Assembly: GCA_947369165.1 (NCBI GenBank) | Contig: CANBKJ010000030.1 | Span: 1-33,265, forward strand | Length of the DNA stretch: 33,265 bases | From: an uncultured Lachnoclostridium sp. | GTDB lineage: Bacteria > Bacillota > Clostridia > Lachnospirales > Lachnospiraceae | Direction: 5' to 3' | In this document: in pieces, positions 9,101 to 16,411 of the stretch | How positions within the stretch are numbered: the first letter of the stretch is position 1 | Layout of the letters: each line of letters begins with the position of its first letter | Made by a program: the position numbers and the translations under genes | The notes under the pieces: model-generated | What the model was told of the DNA's origin: nothing | Seen by the model: only the letters and a program-made list of their open reading frames with translations | Database searches by the model: none

Positions 9101-11867
9101 CGCCGCTGCCTCCGTTTGTATGCAGCGTAACTGTATACCCTCCGACCGCCCAATGTGCGGTATAGGTACGTTCTCCCGTACTTCCTGCTGCAATGGTAAC
9201 GGTCATATTGTTGCTGCCCGTTAAATCCGTTCCACTCCATCCGGTAAAGGTATAACCCTTTTTCGTCGGATTCTTTAAGGTAATGGCACTGCTTTCAATC
9301 GTGTAGCCCGCCGGATTGCCTGTGACCGTTCCGCCATCCAGGATATATGTAATCTTATATGTGGCAGGATTCCACTTCGCATAATACGTCTTATTTCCGG
9401 TCACTGTTCCTGAAATACTTGTCTGCTTTGACCCGGAAAAGCCAGCACTTGTATACCAGCCGGCAAACGTATAACCCGTCTTTGTCGGCGTCGGCAACGT
9501 CAGACCTGTACCATATGTATAGCTTTTATATTTGTTTTCATTTACAATCGTTCCTCCGTCTTTATTGTACGTTACCGTATAAGTGTTTGCCGTCCAATGA
9601 GCATAAAGTGTATGTGCCGCTGTGGCAGTCACAGTTGTCTGTGCCGTTATCTGACTGCCGCCTGTTGCTGCCGTATACCAACCATCAAATGTATAACCTG
9701 TCCTTGTCAAACTGGGGAGCGTTCCATAAGTTCCCCCACAGATTACTTCTATGTCAGAAGCGGTGCCGCTCCCTCCGTTTTTATTAAATGACACGTTATA
9801 TTTCTGTGCCACAACAAGGTTACTGCTCCCATCACCTGCTGGATTCAGTCCATAGCCGGTATTTGCCAAACGATAATGCTGTGTATCCTTACTTCCTTTC
9901 ACTACAATCGTTCCCGGTACCGGAGAAGCCGCCCACATGATCTCATACGTTTTTGTCAGGCTGCTCATGGCTTTGTCCGATGCAATAATAGCATCCATTG
10001 TGTAAATACTGCCTGAAAGCGTAGAATCACCTGTAACAGAGATGCCCCTGTCATCATCCTTGTCTTCATTATAAACACTGTACTCATTATCGGCAATCGT
10101 AATGCCTCCCATGGTCAGATCACCGCAATTATTTTTTCTCAGATAGACAGCACAGTTCTTTTCCGAATCTACATTTCCCGTAATGCTGCCTCCCCTTAAG
10201 GTACATGTCCCATCAACAGAAATAGCTGAACCGCCGCCACCTGCCTTACATCTGCGAATCGTTCCTCCATTCATCGTGAAAGTACCGTCCTGGCTTATCC
10301 AGATACCTCCACCGGTACCTGTCACTTCACAGTTTTCTATAACGGCACCGTCATTTATTATCATCGTTCCATATACGGCGAACACACCAGAGCCACTCGA
10401 TTTATAACCGTCCCGGACGACTGCACCATTCCCCAGCGTCAGGCTGGCTCCTGTATCAGCGGCGTTATTTCCGACCTTTATCAGTGACTGCTTTTTAGCA
10501 TCTTCTGTTCCCTGTATCCAATCGCGGTTTCCGTCATAAATCACATTTTTCAGCGTTAAACTACCACCATTTATCGTTATGTTTCCCCACTGTCCAAGAG
10601 GCATCCTTGTCATAACACAGGGGGCAGAAGCATCGTTACTGGTAATGGTAACTGCCTTTGTAATCTCCGCCTTTTCCGTAATGACAACCGCTGTCAAAAG
10701 CTTGATCGTACCACCGTCATAAACATTTGTCAGCGCCGCCGTAAATCTCCCCTGCTTCCACGCACCACCGGCACTCTCCTGCCACATTGCCTCCGGTTCC
10801 TCTGTCTTACTCAGATAGATCTGGTTACTCGTCTTGTCCAATCTGGAATATAACGTTGTTCCTGTCATAGAAATCTTGCTGGCATCCACACTGGTAAGTA
10901 TATAGCCGTCACCGCCACCTGCCAAAACTCTTCCCTCGTCTCTTGAACTACAGCTCAACGTGACTGGATAACGAATCACAGAAGTAATATAGGGGAACAA
11001 TTCTCCATTGTTATTATCCAGATAAATGATATCCTTTACATTTGCCATTCCACCAATATATACTTTACTTGTGGCAGCATTCAGAGTAGAATAATAAATC
11101 CCAGAACCGGCTCCAGCAGCAGAATTGCCCGAAATCACACCCCCTGACAAGCGTAATACCGCATCAGTAGAAGCCAGATAGATGCCGCCGCCATTCGACG
11201 CTTTATTTCCCGTGATATTTCCACTGGTCATGTTACAGGTTCCCTTGAGATAAATTCCCCCCCCTGCATGCTCATACGCATCACTTCCCACTACTTCACT
11301 TGTACGACAGTTCCGAATCGTCCCACCGTCTATATTTAATGTTCCGTTTTTCCCACAATAAATACCTCCTGCCGCATTAGCGCCGGTTGTATTCGTATTC
11401 ATATTGATATTGTTTTCAACGACGGCATCGGTTTTCATGTTTACAGTACCTGAATCTATATACACAGCGACACCATAAGCTGCTACATTGCCGCCATCTA
11501 CCGTAATATTTTCCAGATTCAGTGTTCCACCTGATAAATAAAATATACTGCTGGAAGAAGAGTCTTTATCCTTTCCCTTATAACTACCGCTTCTTACCAG
11601 CTTTCCCCCTCCTTTTATCGTGACAGTTCCACTGACTGTAAGTCTTCCTGATACCGTCACCGTCACGCCCGGGTTAATCGTATAGGTTCCTGCCTGCAGT
11701 GTCTGCTCCCCCCAGTCCTGGTTGGAAGTTATGACACTGCCCGGAGACGGAGTTGCCGCCCTGCTCACAACCGCACCACCTCTTAAGTTTGTACATACCA
11801 GTGCAAAAATCATCACAAGGCCGACAACTCTTTTGTAAAATCCTGCACGCATAAAACTGTTTTTCAT
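6150..11867 (-). CDS. large secreted multi-domain surface protein with InlB_B repeats
   Basis: A 1,905-residue protein. Start chosen at 11867: GGAGGGAAAGGA lies just upstream and the ATG begins a signal peptide (charged MKNSFMRAGFYKRVV, hydrophobic GLVMIFALVC, cleavage near SRAATP). Approximate domains: 45-680, a beta-helix-like region rich in GGxI/GGTI repeats (pectin-lyase-type fold); 685-980, four InlB_B repeats ending in YAHW, YAKW, TAHW and WAKW, each with GYTFxGW; 980-1190, Ig-like segments; 1194-1502, three copies of a Cys/His-rich unit of about 100 residues (TCTCGKWF...HWRKCSRC...CKVCGY); 1505-1670, an unassigned domain; a Lys/Glu/Pro linker; 1720-1815, a fibronectin type III-like domain; 1825-1905, a Big2-type domain ending in KVKVK. 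There is no LPxTG motif and no C-terminal membrane segment, so anchoring is unclear. It may be an adhesin or a non-catalytic wall-associated protein. It is transcribed divergently from the MerR gene. Confidence 0.88.
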   Translation of the reverse strand: MKNSFMRAGFYKRVVGLVMIFALVCTNLRGGAVVSRAATPSPGSVITSNQDWGEQTLQAGTYTINPGVTVTVSGRLTVSGTVTIKGGGKLVRSGSYKGKDKDSSSSSIFYLSGGTLNLENITVDGGNVAAYGVAVYIDSGTVNMKTDAVVENNINMNTNTTGANAAGGIYCGKNGTLNIDGGTIRNCRTSEVVGSDAYEHAGGGIYLKGTCNMTSGNITGNKASNGGGIYLASTDAVLRLSGGVISGNSAAGAGSGIYYSTLNAATSKVYIGGMANVKDIIYLDNNNGELFPYITSVIRYPVTLSCSSRDEGRVLAGGGDGYILTSVDASKISMTGTTLYSRLDKTSNQIYLSKTEEPEAMWQESAGGAWKQGRFTAALTNVYDGGTIKLLTAVVITEKAEITKAVTITSNDASAPCVMTRMPLGQWGNITINGGSLTLKNVIYDGNRDWIQGTEDAKKQSLIKVGNNAADTGASLTLGNGAVVRDGYKSSGSGVFAVYGTMIINDGAVIENCEVTGTGGGIWISQDGTFTMNGGTIRRCKAGGGGSAISVDGTCTLRGGSITGNVDSEKNCAVYLRKNNCGDLTMGGITIADNEYSVYNEDKDDDRGISVTGDSTLSGSIYTMDAIIASDKAMSSLTKTYEIMWAASPVPGTIVVKGSKDTQHYRLANTGYGLNPAGDGSSNLVVAQKYNVSFNKNGGSGTASDIEVICGGTYGTLPSLTRTGYTFDGWYTAATGGSQITAQTTVTATAAHTLYAHWTANTYTVTYNKDGGTIVNENKYKSYTYGTGLTLPTPTKTGYTFAGWYTSAGFSGSKQTSISGTVTGNKTYYAKWNPATYKITYILDGGTVTGNPAGYTIESSAITLKNPTKKGYTFTGWSGTDLTGSNNMTVTIAAGSTGERTYTAHWAVGGYTVTLHTNGGSGGTELPSYNYGTGAVLPTNWTKTGYTFAGWYDNEGCSGAAVTNITATDTGNKEYWAKWTDNIAPVIGSLQYSYQPGSFWHWLIGKDSLIITVPVTEEGSGADEITYIVTPEGGTAGTKTSAVVNGEAKVTVSADFKGTIVISCTDKDGNTSAGVTVGTDLNATGILIEDHAPQITYKPENVDILTTGEYETAPVITVTVTDNKDNAISSGIASVSYQIGNGGVKTVDHDYTTGMIVNDSFTIPASEISAGETVITVTAADHAGNTVTTMQTIKVHSHSGTLVPERTPACTTAGNKEYYTCTCGKWFEDSDCTNEIADHESVVKNALEHNFDDSGYVYNGTQHWRKCSRCDVSEQKEDHDYDDATDKCKVCGYSRLVDPDHTHRGTLIAANEPTCTLPGNIEYYFCDCEKLFSDSACTVEVTESEIKREAFGHDFGSFEHDQSEHWKKCARCGEEVERGNHVYDDDSDRDCNECGYERATGHTHGAVQTVNEKAATCTEDGNTAYYICSCGEWFSDNACTNEIANHASVVIGKSGHNFSEQYQSDESDHWKKCSRCDEIQSKENHIYDNATDKDCNVCGYERMTENPPEQETGFVSKDVEKGENVPDTRFATSTKELEDMLLTEAEKGQVESGTDIKFVLDVKDASTTVSSEDKAAVQTALGEFAVGQYLDIGLFKMIGENRSLISETAEKITIVIDVPGGLKNTDNKTARDFAVIRVHNGKADILNDLDNSADTITIATDRFSAYAIVYKDTTEEENKGAAPEPKEDKSQEPKKDKIQTKKPSEKETRMITLNSGLKTVQSGKELRISWGRVSDADGYNVYMQYCGKDFTAKSLHVVKSGKTKKITVKKINGKQLDTTKNYKVYVEAYKMAGKKKASLAKSITVHIAGKDSKKYTNVKTVQINKTSFTLKKGGSVKIQPKAVLYNKWKKQLSANHTKQFRFKSSNPNVATVSSAGKIKAKGTGECIIYIYARNGCKRKIKVKVK

Positions 11868-12070
11868 TTTCCTTTCCCTCCATTTCTTACATTTTTTCAA
11901 TTTAATCCTCCATTCCGGAAACATTTACATTCGTCCTTTTCAAAAAAATACTCTATATGATAATTCTCCCTTAGAGATAATATTCAAACAACACCACGTC
12001 CCACAAACACGACACAAAACCTCTATTCATACAAAGCTACCTGCAAGAATATGCCTTTCCACCGCAAAAT

Positions 12071-12092
12071 ATTTGGTTGACAAAAACCAAAT
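12071..12092. promoter_or_regulatory. inverted-repeat operator over the MerR-gene -35 box
   Basis: ATTTGGTT and AACCAAAT form a perfect 8-bp inverted repeat separated by 6 bases. The TTGACA -35 box at 12077-12082 lies within it. The position suits repression or autoregulation more than the classic MerR activation site, which sits between -35 and -10 boxes spaced 19-20 bases apart. Confidence 0.6.
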
Positions 12093-12105
12093 TTATGCCT
12101 AATAT
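12077..12105 (+). promoter_or_regulatory. consensus promoter of the MerR-family gene
   Basis: TTGACA at 12077-12082 and TAATAT at 12100-12105 are separated by 17 bases, a strong vegetative promoter. The expected start of transcription is about 70-75 bases before the ATG at 12190. Confidence 0.8.
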
Positions 12106-12189
12106 ATTTATAACATGTCCACCCATGAACGAATCAAGTGTTTTTCAGATTTTTAAGTAAAATTATATTTTACAAGGAGATACGACAAC

Positions 12190-12999
12190 ATGAATGACAA
12201 AAGCAACCGACTGTTTACCATATCACAGGCAGCGAAAGCCTGCGGCATATCACGCAGTACGCTTCTGCGCATGGAAGAAAGGGGCTTAATCAAACCGGCC
12301 TATACGAATCCGAAAAGCGGACGGCGGTATTATGATAAATTCAATGTGTCCTCCTGTACGCAGATATTAAAATTTCAGACGATGGGGTTTACTAATGAAG
12401 AGATACTGGCTTACTATGGCGCAAACGGCAACTGCGACGCCCTGTTAAGTACATTGGAAGACCGGCTGCAGCTCATGCAGAGACTTTTAGAAGAAATGCG
12501 CCTGTTTGCCCAGAAAGAGCAGGAAACATCCCTGCAGATTCTCCATCTGCCGCCGGTAACGTGCTATACGAAAAGCGGACTTGGACTTACAGCACAAGAC
12601 ACCTATGACCTAATGGCAGAAGCGTATGAGGAATGTATTGAAAAAGGTCTTGCCATTTCAGGAGAACCATTTTTTAATATCAACGAGCGCACGGATTATT
12701 TGGAAGGTTATCTTACCAAAGAACCGTTTATGAAAACCTGCTGTGTCCCTGTTATACCGGAAAACATCCCAGCAGCTGAGAATATAGTCCGCTTTCCTGC
12801 CTGCAAGGTGCTGTCCCTTTTATATTACGGCAGCTACGAGCGATTGGACGCAGCTTATCTGCTCCTGGGAGAAGAAATCAAAAAGCGGGGACTGAAGCCT
12901 GCAGGCCATGTAAGAGGCATTGGCATCGTCGCACCCGCCACCGGACGCAATATCGAGGAAAAACGCTACTGTTCAAGAATTGCCGTGCCGGTGGAGTGA
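12190..12999 (+). CDS. MerR family transcriptional regulator with GyrI-like effector domain
   Basis: A 269-residue protein. Residues 8-75 form a MerR winged helix (LFTISQAAKACGISRSTLLR, then GLIKPAYTNPKSGRRYY and the IL-FQTMGFTNEEI wing/helix). Residues 85-110 are a dimerisation coiled coil. Residues 110-269 resemble the GyrI-like/BmrR-type effector domain (a GEPFFNINERTDYLEGYL segment and the AYLLLGEEIKKRGLKPAG helix typical of the fold). Such regulators often sense hydrophobic or cationic compounds. AAGGAG precedes the ATG by 9-10 bases. Candidate targets are its own promoter, the divergent surface-protein gene and the C45 gene downstream; none is proven. Confidence 0.88.
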   Translation: MNDKSNRLFTISQAAKACGISRSTLLRMEERGLIKPAYTNPKSGRRYYDKFNVSSCTQILKFQTMGFTNEEILAYYGANGNCDALLSTLEDRLQLMQRLLEEMRLFAQKEQETSLQILHLPPVTCYTKSGLGLTAQDTYDLMAEAYEECIEKGLAISGEPFFNINERTDYLEGYLTKEPFMKTCCVPVIPENIPAAENIVRFPACKVLSLLYYGSYERLDAAYLLLGEEIKKRGLKPAGHVRGIGIVAPATGRNIEEKRYCSRIAVPVE

Positions 13000-13123
13000 G
13001 CATGTGGATTTTCTGCTGTCTGATAGAAAATAAAAGCCGTATATGCGTCTATAATCGCAATTACAAAGCAATAGCAATATGACAGATTATTTTATCTCCC
13101 ACTTCCTTCCAAATTTTGTCCAC

Positions 13124-13968
13124 TCCTACATCACATATTGTCTTACATCCAGGAATTTGAAACAATAATTTTTATTTCATTGACTTAAATTTTTTATTCT
13201 GTTAGCATTTAATCAAAGCAGGCGCCTACTCAAAAAATAGCAGGGGAAAATCCCTCTAAAACACAGGAGGCATAAAGAAAATGTATCATGGAAGATTTAG
13301 GAGAAGCCATTATGAAGCTGGCTGCCATTGGGGAAACATGTTATACCAGAACGGAAAAATCATAGCCCAGAATCCCACCTTTAACATAACAGGAGAACGG
13401 GAGAAATTTGCAAAAGAATGTCTGCCCATTTACGAAAAATATTATCCCGAAGTCTTAGGGGAAATCCATGGACTGGCAGATGGACAAAAAGGCAGTTATG
13501 AAGATTTCTGCACTTTTCTGTTAAGTATGTATTGCTTTGAGTTTCAAAACCATTGCACCTGTTTTGTATTGAAAGATAAAGACCATCTTATTTTTGGCAG
13601 AAACAGTGATTTTCTGGTTGAATTGGAAAAACTGTACATGAACTGTCTGTATCAATTAGACGGAGGATATCACTTTAACGGAAATACTACCGCATTTATA
13701 GAAATGGAAGATGGGATAAATGAATATGGCCTGGCAATCGGTCTTACATTTGTATACCCCAAAATTACGGGAGCTGGATTTAATTCAGGCATGCTGGTAC
13801 GATATTTATTAGAAAAATGCAGAACTACTGACGAAGTGATAGAACGCCTGAATGTGTTACCCATTGCTTCACAGCAAACGCTTACCGTTATGGACAGCAT
13901 TGGAAATTTTGCTGTAATAGAATGTAACTGCTGGCATGTTGAAGTAATACAGGGTACAGAGCATGACG
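13124..13968 (+). repeat. direct repeat, copy 2 (C45 gene and promoter region)
   Basis: Same-orientation copy of 3093-3970, about 10 kb away. A 17-base identity, GACAGATTATTTTATCT, also occurs just outside both copies (13,081-13,097 and 2741-2757) but at different distances, hinting that a wider segment was once shared and that copy 2 lost about 300 bases upstream. Confidence 0.8.
13180..13208 (+). promoter_or_regulatory. promoter of the second C45 copy
   Basis: TTGACT at 13,180-13,185 and TAGCAT at 13,203-13,208 with a 17-base spacer, identical in boxes and spacing to the promoter of copy 1. ACAGGAGG lies 10 bases before the ATG at 13,281. Confidence 0.65.
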
Positions 13969-14027
13969 AATTTACAGGGTTGAGGGAAATCCATCACGCA
14001 GAAAGTTTCACGAAGATACCCGGATGA
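13281..14027 (+). CDS. C45 / choloylglycine hydrolase-like protein, probably C-terminally truncated
   Basis: A 248-residue open copy of the gene broken at 3249. It has the family features: an N-terminal HYEAGCHWGN segment, QNHCTCF with C92 as the likely nucleophile exposed by self-processing, LIFGRNSDFLVELE, and EYGLAIGLTFVYPKITG. Relatives include choloylglycine hydrolases and acyl-CoA:isopenicillin N acyltransferase, which cut or form linear amide bonds; the substrate here is unknown. After EHDEF the sequence diverges from copy 1 (VVVANTFVSPK) into TGLREIHHAESF and stops, so the C-terminal third (roughly 80-100 residues in full-length relatives) seems to be lost. Activity is therefore doubtful. 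The conserved promoter and ribosome site suggest it was recently functional. Confidence 0.75.
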   Translation: MYHGRFRRSHYEAGCHWGNMLYQNGKIIAQNPTFNITGEREKFAKECLPIYEKYYPEVLGEIHGLADGQKGSYEDFCTFLLSMYCFEFQNHCTCFVLKDKDHLIFGRNSDFLVELEKLYMNCLYQLDGGYHFNGNTTAFIEMEDGINEYGLAIGLTFVYPKITGAGFNSGMLVRYLLEKCRTTDEVIERLNVLPIASQQTLTVMDSIGNFAVIECNCWHVEVIQGTEHDEFTGLREIHHAESFTKIPG

Positions 14028-14088
14028 AATTTATTTCGTAACGCCGCTCAAGGCGGAAAAACAATTCAGATTTAAGCATTGTTAATGG

Positions 14089-14229
14089 ATTCCTTTAAAA
14101 TCAGCTCTTTTCCATGAAAACAGTGGGTGTTACGGTTATCGCAGGATACACGCCCTGCTCAGCCGTGAGGGGACCGTTGTCTCAGTGAAAGTAGTACGCA
14201 AATTTTTATTATATTCCCTGTTTTTTTAA
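14089..14229 (+). pseudogene. IS3-family transposase (OrfB) remnant
   Basis: Read from 14,089, the plus strand gives IPLKSALFHENSGCYGYRRI followed by HALLSREGTVVSVKVVRKF. This is the HTH_21-type stretch before the integrase core of IS3-family OrfB transposases (compare YGYRRIHALL...VSEKVVRRIM). The frame runs out at 14,227-14,229 with no catalytic domain. The scrap lies about 120 bases after the point where the second C45 copy breaks off, so an IS3 insertion and later deletion may have caused that truncation. Confidence 0.75.
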
Positions 14230-14385
14230 AACCAATTTAAGACAGAAAGAGAACCACCCCAAGGGCAGCCCTCTTTCCCGATATCAAATATTATGTTCCC
14301 TTTTCCCACCAGTTAGAATCCATACATTTTTATCCCTAAATAAATTTGCACTCTGGATCTGTATGTCTCCTGTCAATACGCTTCG

Positions 14386-14601
14386 TCAGGAAAAATCATC
14401 TTCATTCACTTTATCAAAACAAATACCCGTGATCTTTCCATTTTCATCGCTAACATAATCGAGCATATATGAGGGCTCTTCCAACAGATGAAAGAACTTT
14501 GCTGGATCTTGATATTGACACGCTTTTCCTTCAATATGAACCGTAAGTCCCTGTTTTTTTGCCCGATCTAGCTCTTCCTGGAGCCATGAAGTTTCTCTCA
14601 T
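14386..14601 (-). CDS. small protein of unknown function
   Basis: A 71-residue protein starting MRETSWLQEELDRAKKQG. GGAGG lies 6 bases before the ATG at 14,601, which decides the start against an ATG 13 codons upstream. It has an amphipathic N-terminal helix and a C-terminal part with YMLDYVSDENGKITGICF that looks like two beta strands. There is one Cys in each half. No signal peptide or membrane segment. I do not recognise the family. It stands alone between the IS3 remnant and the mecA leader. Confidence 0.7.
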   Translation of the reverse strand: MRETSWLQEELDRAKKQGLTVHIEGKACQYQDPAKFFHLLEEPSYMLDYVSDENGKITGICFDKVNEDDFS

Positions 14602-14881
14602 TTTATCCCTCCTGTACTGCATGAAAAAGGAAGTGTACACCGTGATGCGTAAAATCTATCCCTTTACATAAAGTATAAAGATAAAAAATATTCAACTTGA
14701 TAATCAACTGCTTATTCGCTTATTTTATGGAATTTTGAGCGACCCTGCTTGTTAGAAAAATAGACTGTTATTTATGAAAGTTACCAGATTGAACCTTCCG
14801 CCCCAAATCAAATACATCCCCCCTTTACGAACATTTTTTATCTCTCCTATATTATAATATTTTTCCAGGATAGAAATCAAG

Positions 14882-14941
14882 TGTCGTATGTACACGAAAA
14901 CTGTCGTTTATACGTAAAAACTGTCGTTTGAACATAAGCTA
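14882..14941 (+). repeat. three tandem 20-bp direct repeats
   Basis: Units start at exactly 14,882, 14,902 and 14,922: TGTCGTATGTACACGAAAAC, TGTCGTTTATACGTAAAAAC and TGTCGTTTGAACATAAGCTA. The first six bases are identical in all three; the third unit decays at its 3' end. The period is close to two helical turns. The array ends 67 bases before the -35 box of the mecA promoter. Confidence 0.85.
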
Positions 14942-15007
14942 ACCATAATCCGTGTAAATTGTCACAAATTTCTTTACAATTTTCCAATATTTTTTACCTT
15001 TAATATG

Positions 15008-15036
15008 TTGACTTTATTTATATAATAACTTATACT
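15008..15036 (+). promoter_or_regulatory. mecA promoter
   Basis: TTGACT at 15,008-15,013 and TATACT at 15,031-15,036 separated by 17 bases. Transcription would start near 15,043, leaving a leader of about 35 bases with AAAGGAAGTGAG before the GTG start. Confidence 0.8.
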
Positions 15037-15076
15037 TTTCATACAACATCAAATAATTCGGAAAGGAAGTGAGCTT

Positions 15077-15892
15077 GTGAGAATAGAACGCATCAATGAT
15101 AATCAGATCCGATGCACCCTAAGTAAGCACGATCTGATTGAGCGTCATTTAAAAATCAGTGAATTGGCATATGGCTCTGATAAAGCAAAAGAGCTTTTTC
15201 GAGATATGATGGAACAGGCAAACATGGATTTCGGATTTGAAGCAGATGATATTCCTCTTATGATCGAAGCAATCCCTACCTCTAAGGAGTCCATTGTACT
15301 GGTGATCACCAAGGTAGAGGATCCGGAAGAGTTTGAAGAAAAATTTTCAAGATTTGGAAATATTGCAGATAGATATGAAGACGATTCTGATGAAGTGGAG
15401 GAATATTACGATAATGACTCCGAAGAATTACCAGAAGATGATTATCATGGAGATTTGATTAATTGTTTTGAACAGTTAAATGATATTATCGAAAATGCTT
15501 CCGAATCTGATCATGGCACGGAATTTGTTCCTCTTCATGAGATTTTGAAAAAGAACAAAAAAAAGAAAGCTGCTGAATCAGAGAATAGACAGATTCCGCT
15601 GGAGTTTGGAAGATTATATTCTTTTTCATCCCTAAACTTTGCTGTAGGCGCATCAAAAGCTATTTACCGTTTCTATACGGGAAAAAACAGCATGTGGAAA
15701 GATGAAGATACCTGCAGATACTACCTGCTTCTAAATCGGCATGATGGTAAACTGCCCTTTGACCGGATCTGCTCCATCGTGAGTGAGTTCGGAAAAAAAG
15801 AAGCACTGACCTACGCCACACAAGATTTCTTCAATGAACATTACAAGTTGATCCTAAAGGATGATGCGATTACCCGTCTGTCATTGCTTTGA
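15077..15892 (+). CDS. mecA: MecA-type adaptor protein of the ClpC protease
   Basis: A 271-residue protein of the MecA family, which delivers substrates (ComK in Bacillus) to the ClpCP protease. The N-terminal domain (1-95) starts MRIERINDNQIRCTLSKHDL and contains ELFRDMMEQANMDFGFE; an acidic linker (about 115-145, rich in Asp/Glu) follows; the C-terminal domain (about 195-265) with FSSLNFAVGASKAIYRFYTG and the LYKDEDTxxYYLLL-like stretch is the ClpC-binding part. The start is GTG at 15,077, with AAAGGAAG upstream and no better ATG. It is single-gene, with its own promoter and terminator. What it adapts in this organism is unknown. Confidence 0.92.
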   Translation: MRIERINDNQIRCTLSKHDLIERHLKISELAYGSDKAKELFRDMMEQANMDFGFEADDIPLMIEAIPTSKESIVLVITKVEDPEEFEEKFSRFGNIADRYEDDSDEVEEYYDNDSEELPEDDYHGDLINCFEQLNDIIENASESDHGTEFVPLHEILKKNKKKKAAESENRQIPLEFGRLYSFSSLNFAVGASKAIYRFYTGKNSMWKDEDTCRYYLLLNRHDGKLPFDRICSIVSEFGKKEALTYATQDFFNEHYKLILKDDAITRLSLL

Positions 15893-15926
15893 TGTGGGTA
15901 CATGATTGCCCTTTAACGTATTTACA

Positions 15927-15969
15927 AAAAGACAGCCGTTTTTCCAAAATAGAAAAAGCGGCTGTCTTT
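15927..15969 (+). terminator. mecA terminator
   Basis: A long hairpin: AAAGACAGCCG pairs with CGGCTGTCTTT, and the inner TTTTTC and GAAAAA extend the stem with a single bulged G. T-rich on the plus strand and A-rich on the left, so it can also stop minus-strand transcripts from the DUF1858-type gene that ends at 16,003. Confidence 0.85.
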
Positions 15970-16002
15970 TACAATTTGTCTGTTGAACAGTGGCATTTGC
16001 AT

Positions 16003-16215
16003 TTATACACTTGCTTTATTTGTCAGATATTCATTTATTTTAGATACTAACTCATCACAATCGATACCATGAACCATAGCTGCTTCTTCCAGGCTTTCCC
16101 CCTGAGAAGCAGGACACCCTACACAATGCATGCCAGATGCCATGAGAATCGCAGCAATTGTCTGATCCTTTGTAAGAATTTCACCGATAAGCATGTCCTT
16201 CGTAACTTCCATCAT
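16003..16215 (-). CDS. DUF1858-type small redox protein
   Basis: A 70-residue protein with the DUF1858 layout: [20 protein letters not shown], then [19 protein letters not shown] with a CVGC motif (C31, C34), then [18 protein letters not shown]1858 proteins are small hybrid-cluster-associated or disulfide-type proteins of anaerobes; a redox role is inferred. AAAGGAGG lies 7 bases before the ATG at 16,215, ruling out the longer frame upstream. It is divergent from the ferredoxin gene. Confidence 0.85.
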   Translation of the reverse strand: MMEVTKDMLIGEILTKDQTIAAILMASGMHCVGCPASQGESLEEAAMVHGIDCDELVSKINEYLTNKASV

Positions 16216-16249
16216 CTCTGATCCTCCTTTCAAAAACAGTACCACTTCG

Positions 16250-16278
16250 ATTATATTCACTTGAAGCACAAATGTCAA
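16250..16278 (-). promoter_or_regulatory. consensus promoter of the DUF1858-type gene
   Basis: On the minus strand TTGACA (16,273-16,278) and TATAAT (16,250-16,255) are perfect consensus boxes with a 17-base spacer, so the gene is likely highly expressed. AAGCTAG and CTAGCTT form an inverted repeat (16,277 to about 16,312) starting at the upstream edge of the -35 box. Confidence 0.88.
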
Positions 16279-16411
16279 GCTAGTACAACGAATAAAAAAA
16301 TGAGCTAGCTTTAGTATGTACAAAACCTACTAGGTTCAGTCAAATTTTACTTGTATTTTTCCTCAATTTGTATTAGAATGATGGTATCTACAAGAAAAGG
16401 AGGATATTATC

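Larger units (their letters stand above)
11868..12189. other. divergent intergenic region between surface-protein gene and MerR gene
   Basis: This 322-base AT-rich region holds a clear promoter for the MerR gene at 12077-12105 with an inverted repeat over its -35 box. On the minus strand I see no convincing promoter for the surface-protein gene, only weak TTGAAT and TATAGA elements near 11950-11990. Confidence 0.5.
14602..15076. other. long intergenic region upstream of mecA
   Basis: This 475-base AT-rich stretch carries no gene I can support. It holds the three 20-bp tandem repeats at 14,882-14,941 and the mecA promoter at 15,008-15,036. The part from 14,640 to 14,880 shows nothing clear. 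Confidence 0.6.

Noticed and set aside
6450-10407. Many open frames of 60-170 codons opposite the surface-protein gene
   Set aside because: They are antisense shadows of a repetitive gene with biased codon use; none has a ribosome site plus a recognisable domain.
14882-14941. CRISPR array
   Set aside because: The 20-bp units are directly adjacent with no spacers, there are only three, and no cas gene is present.
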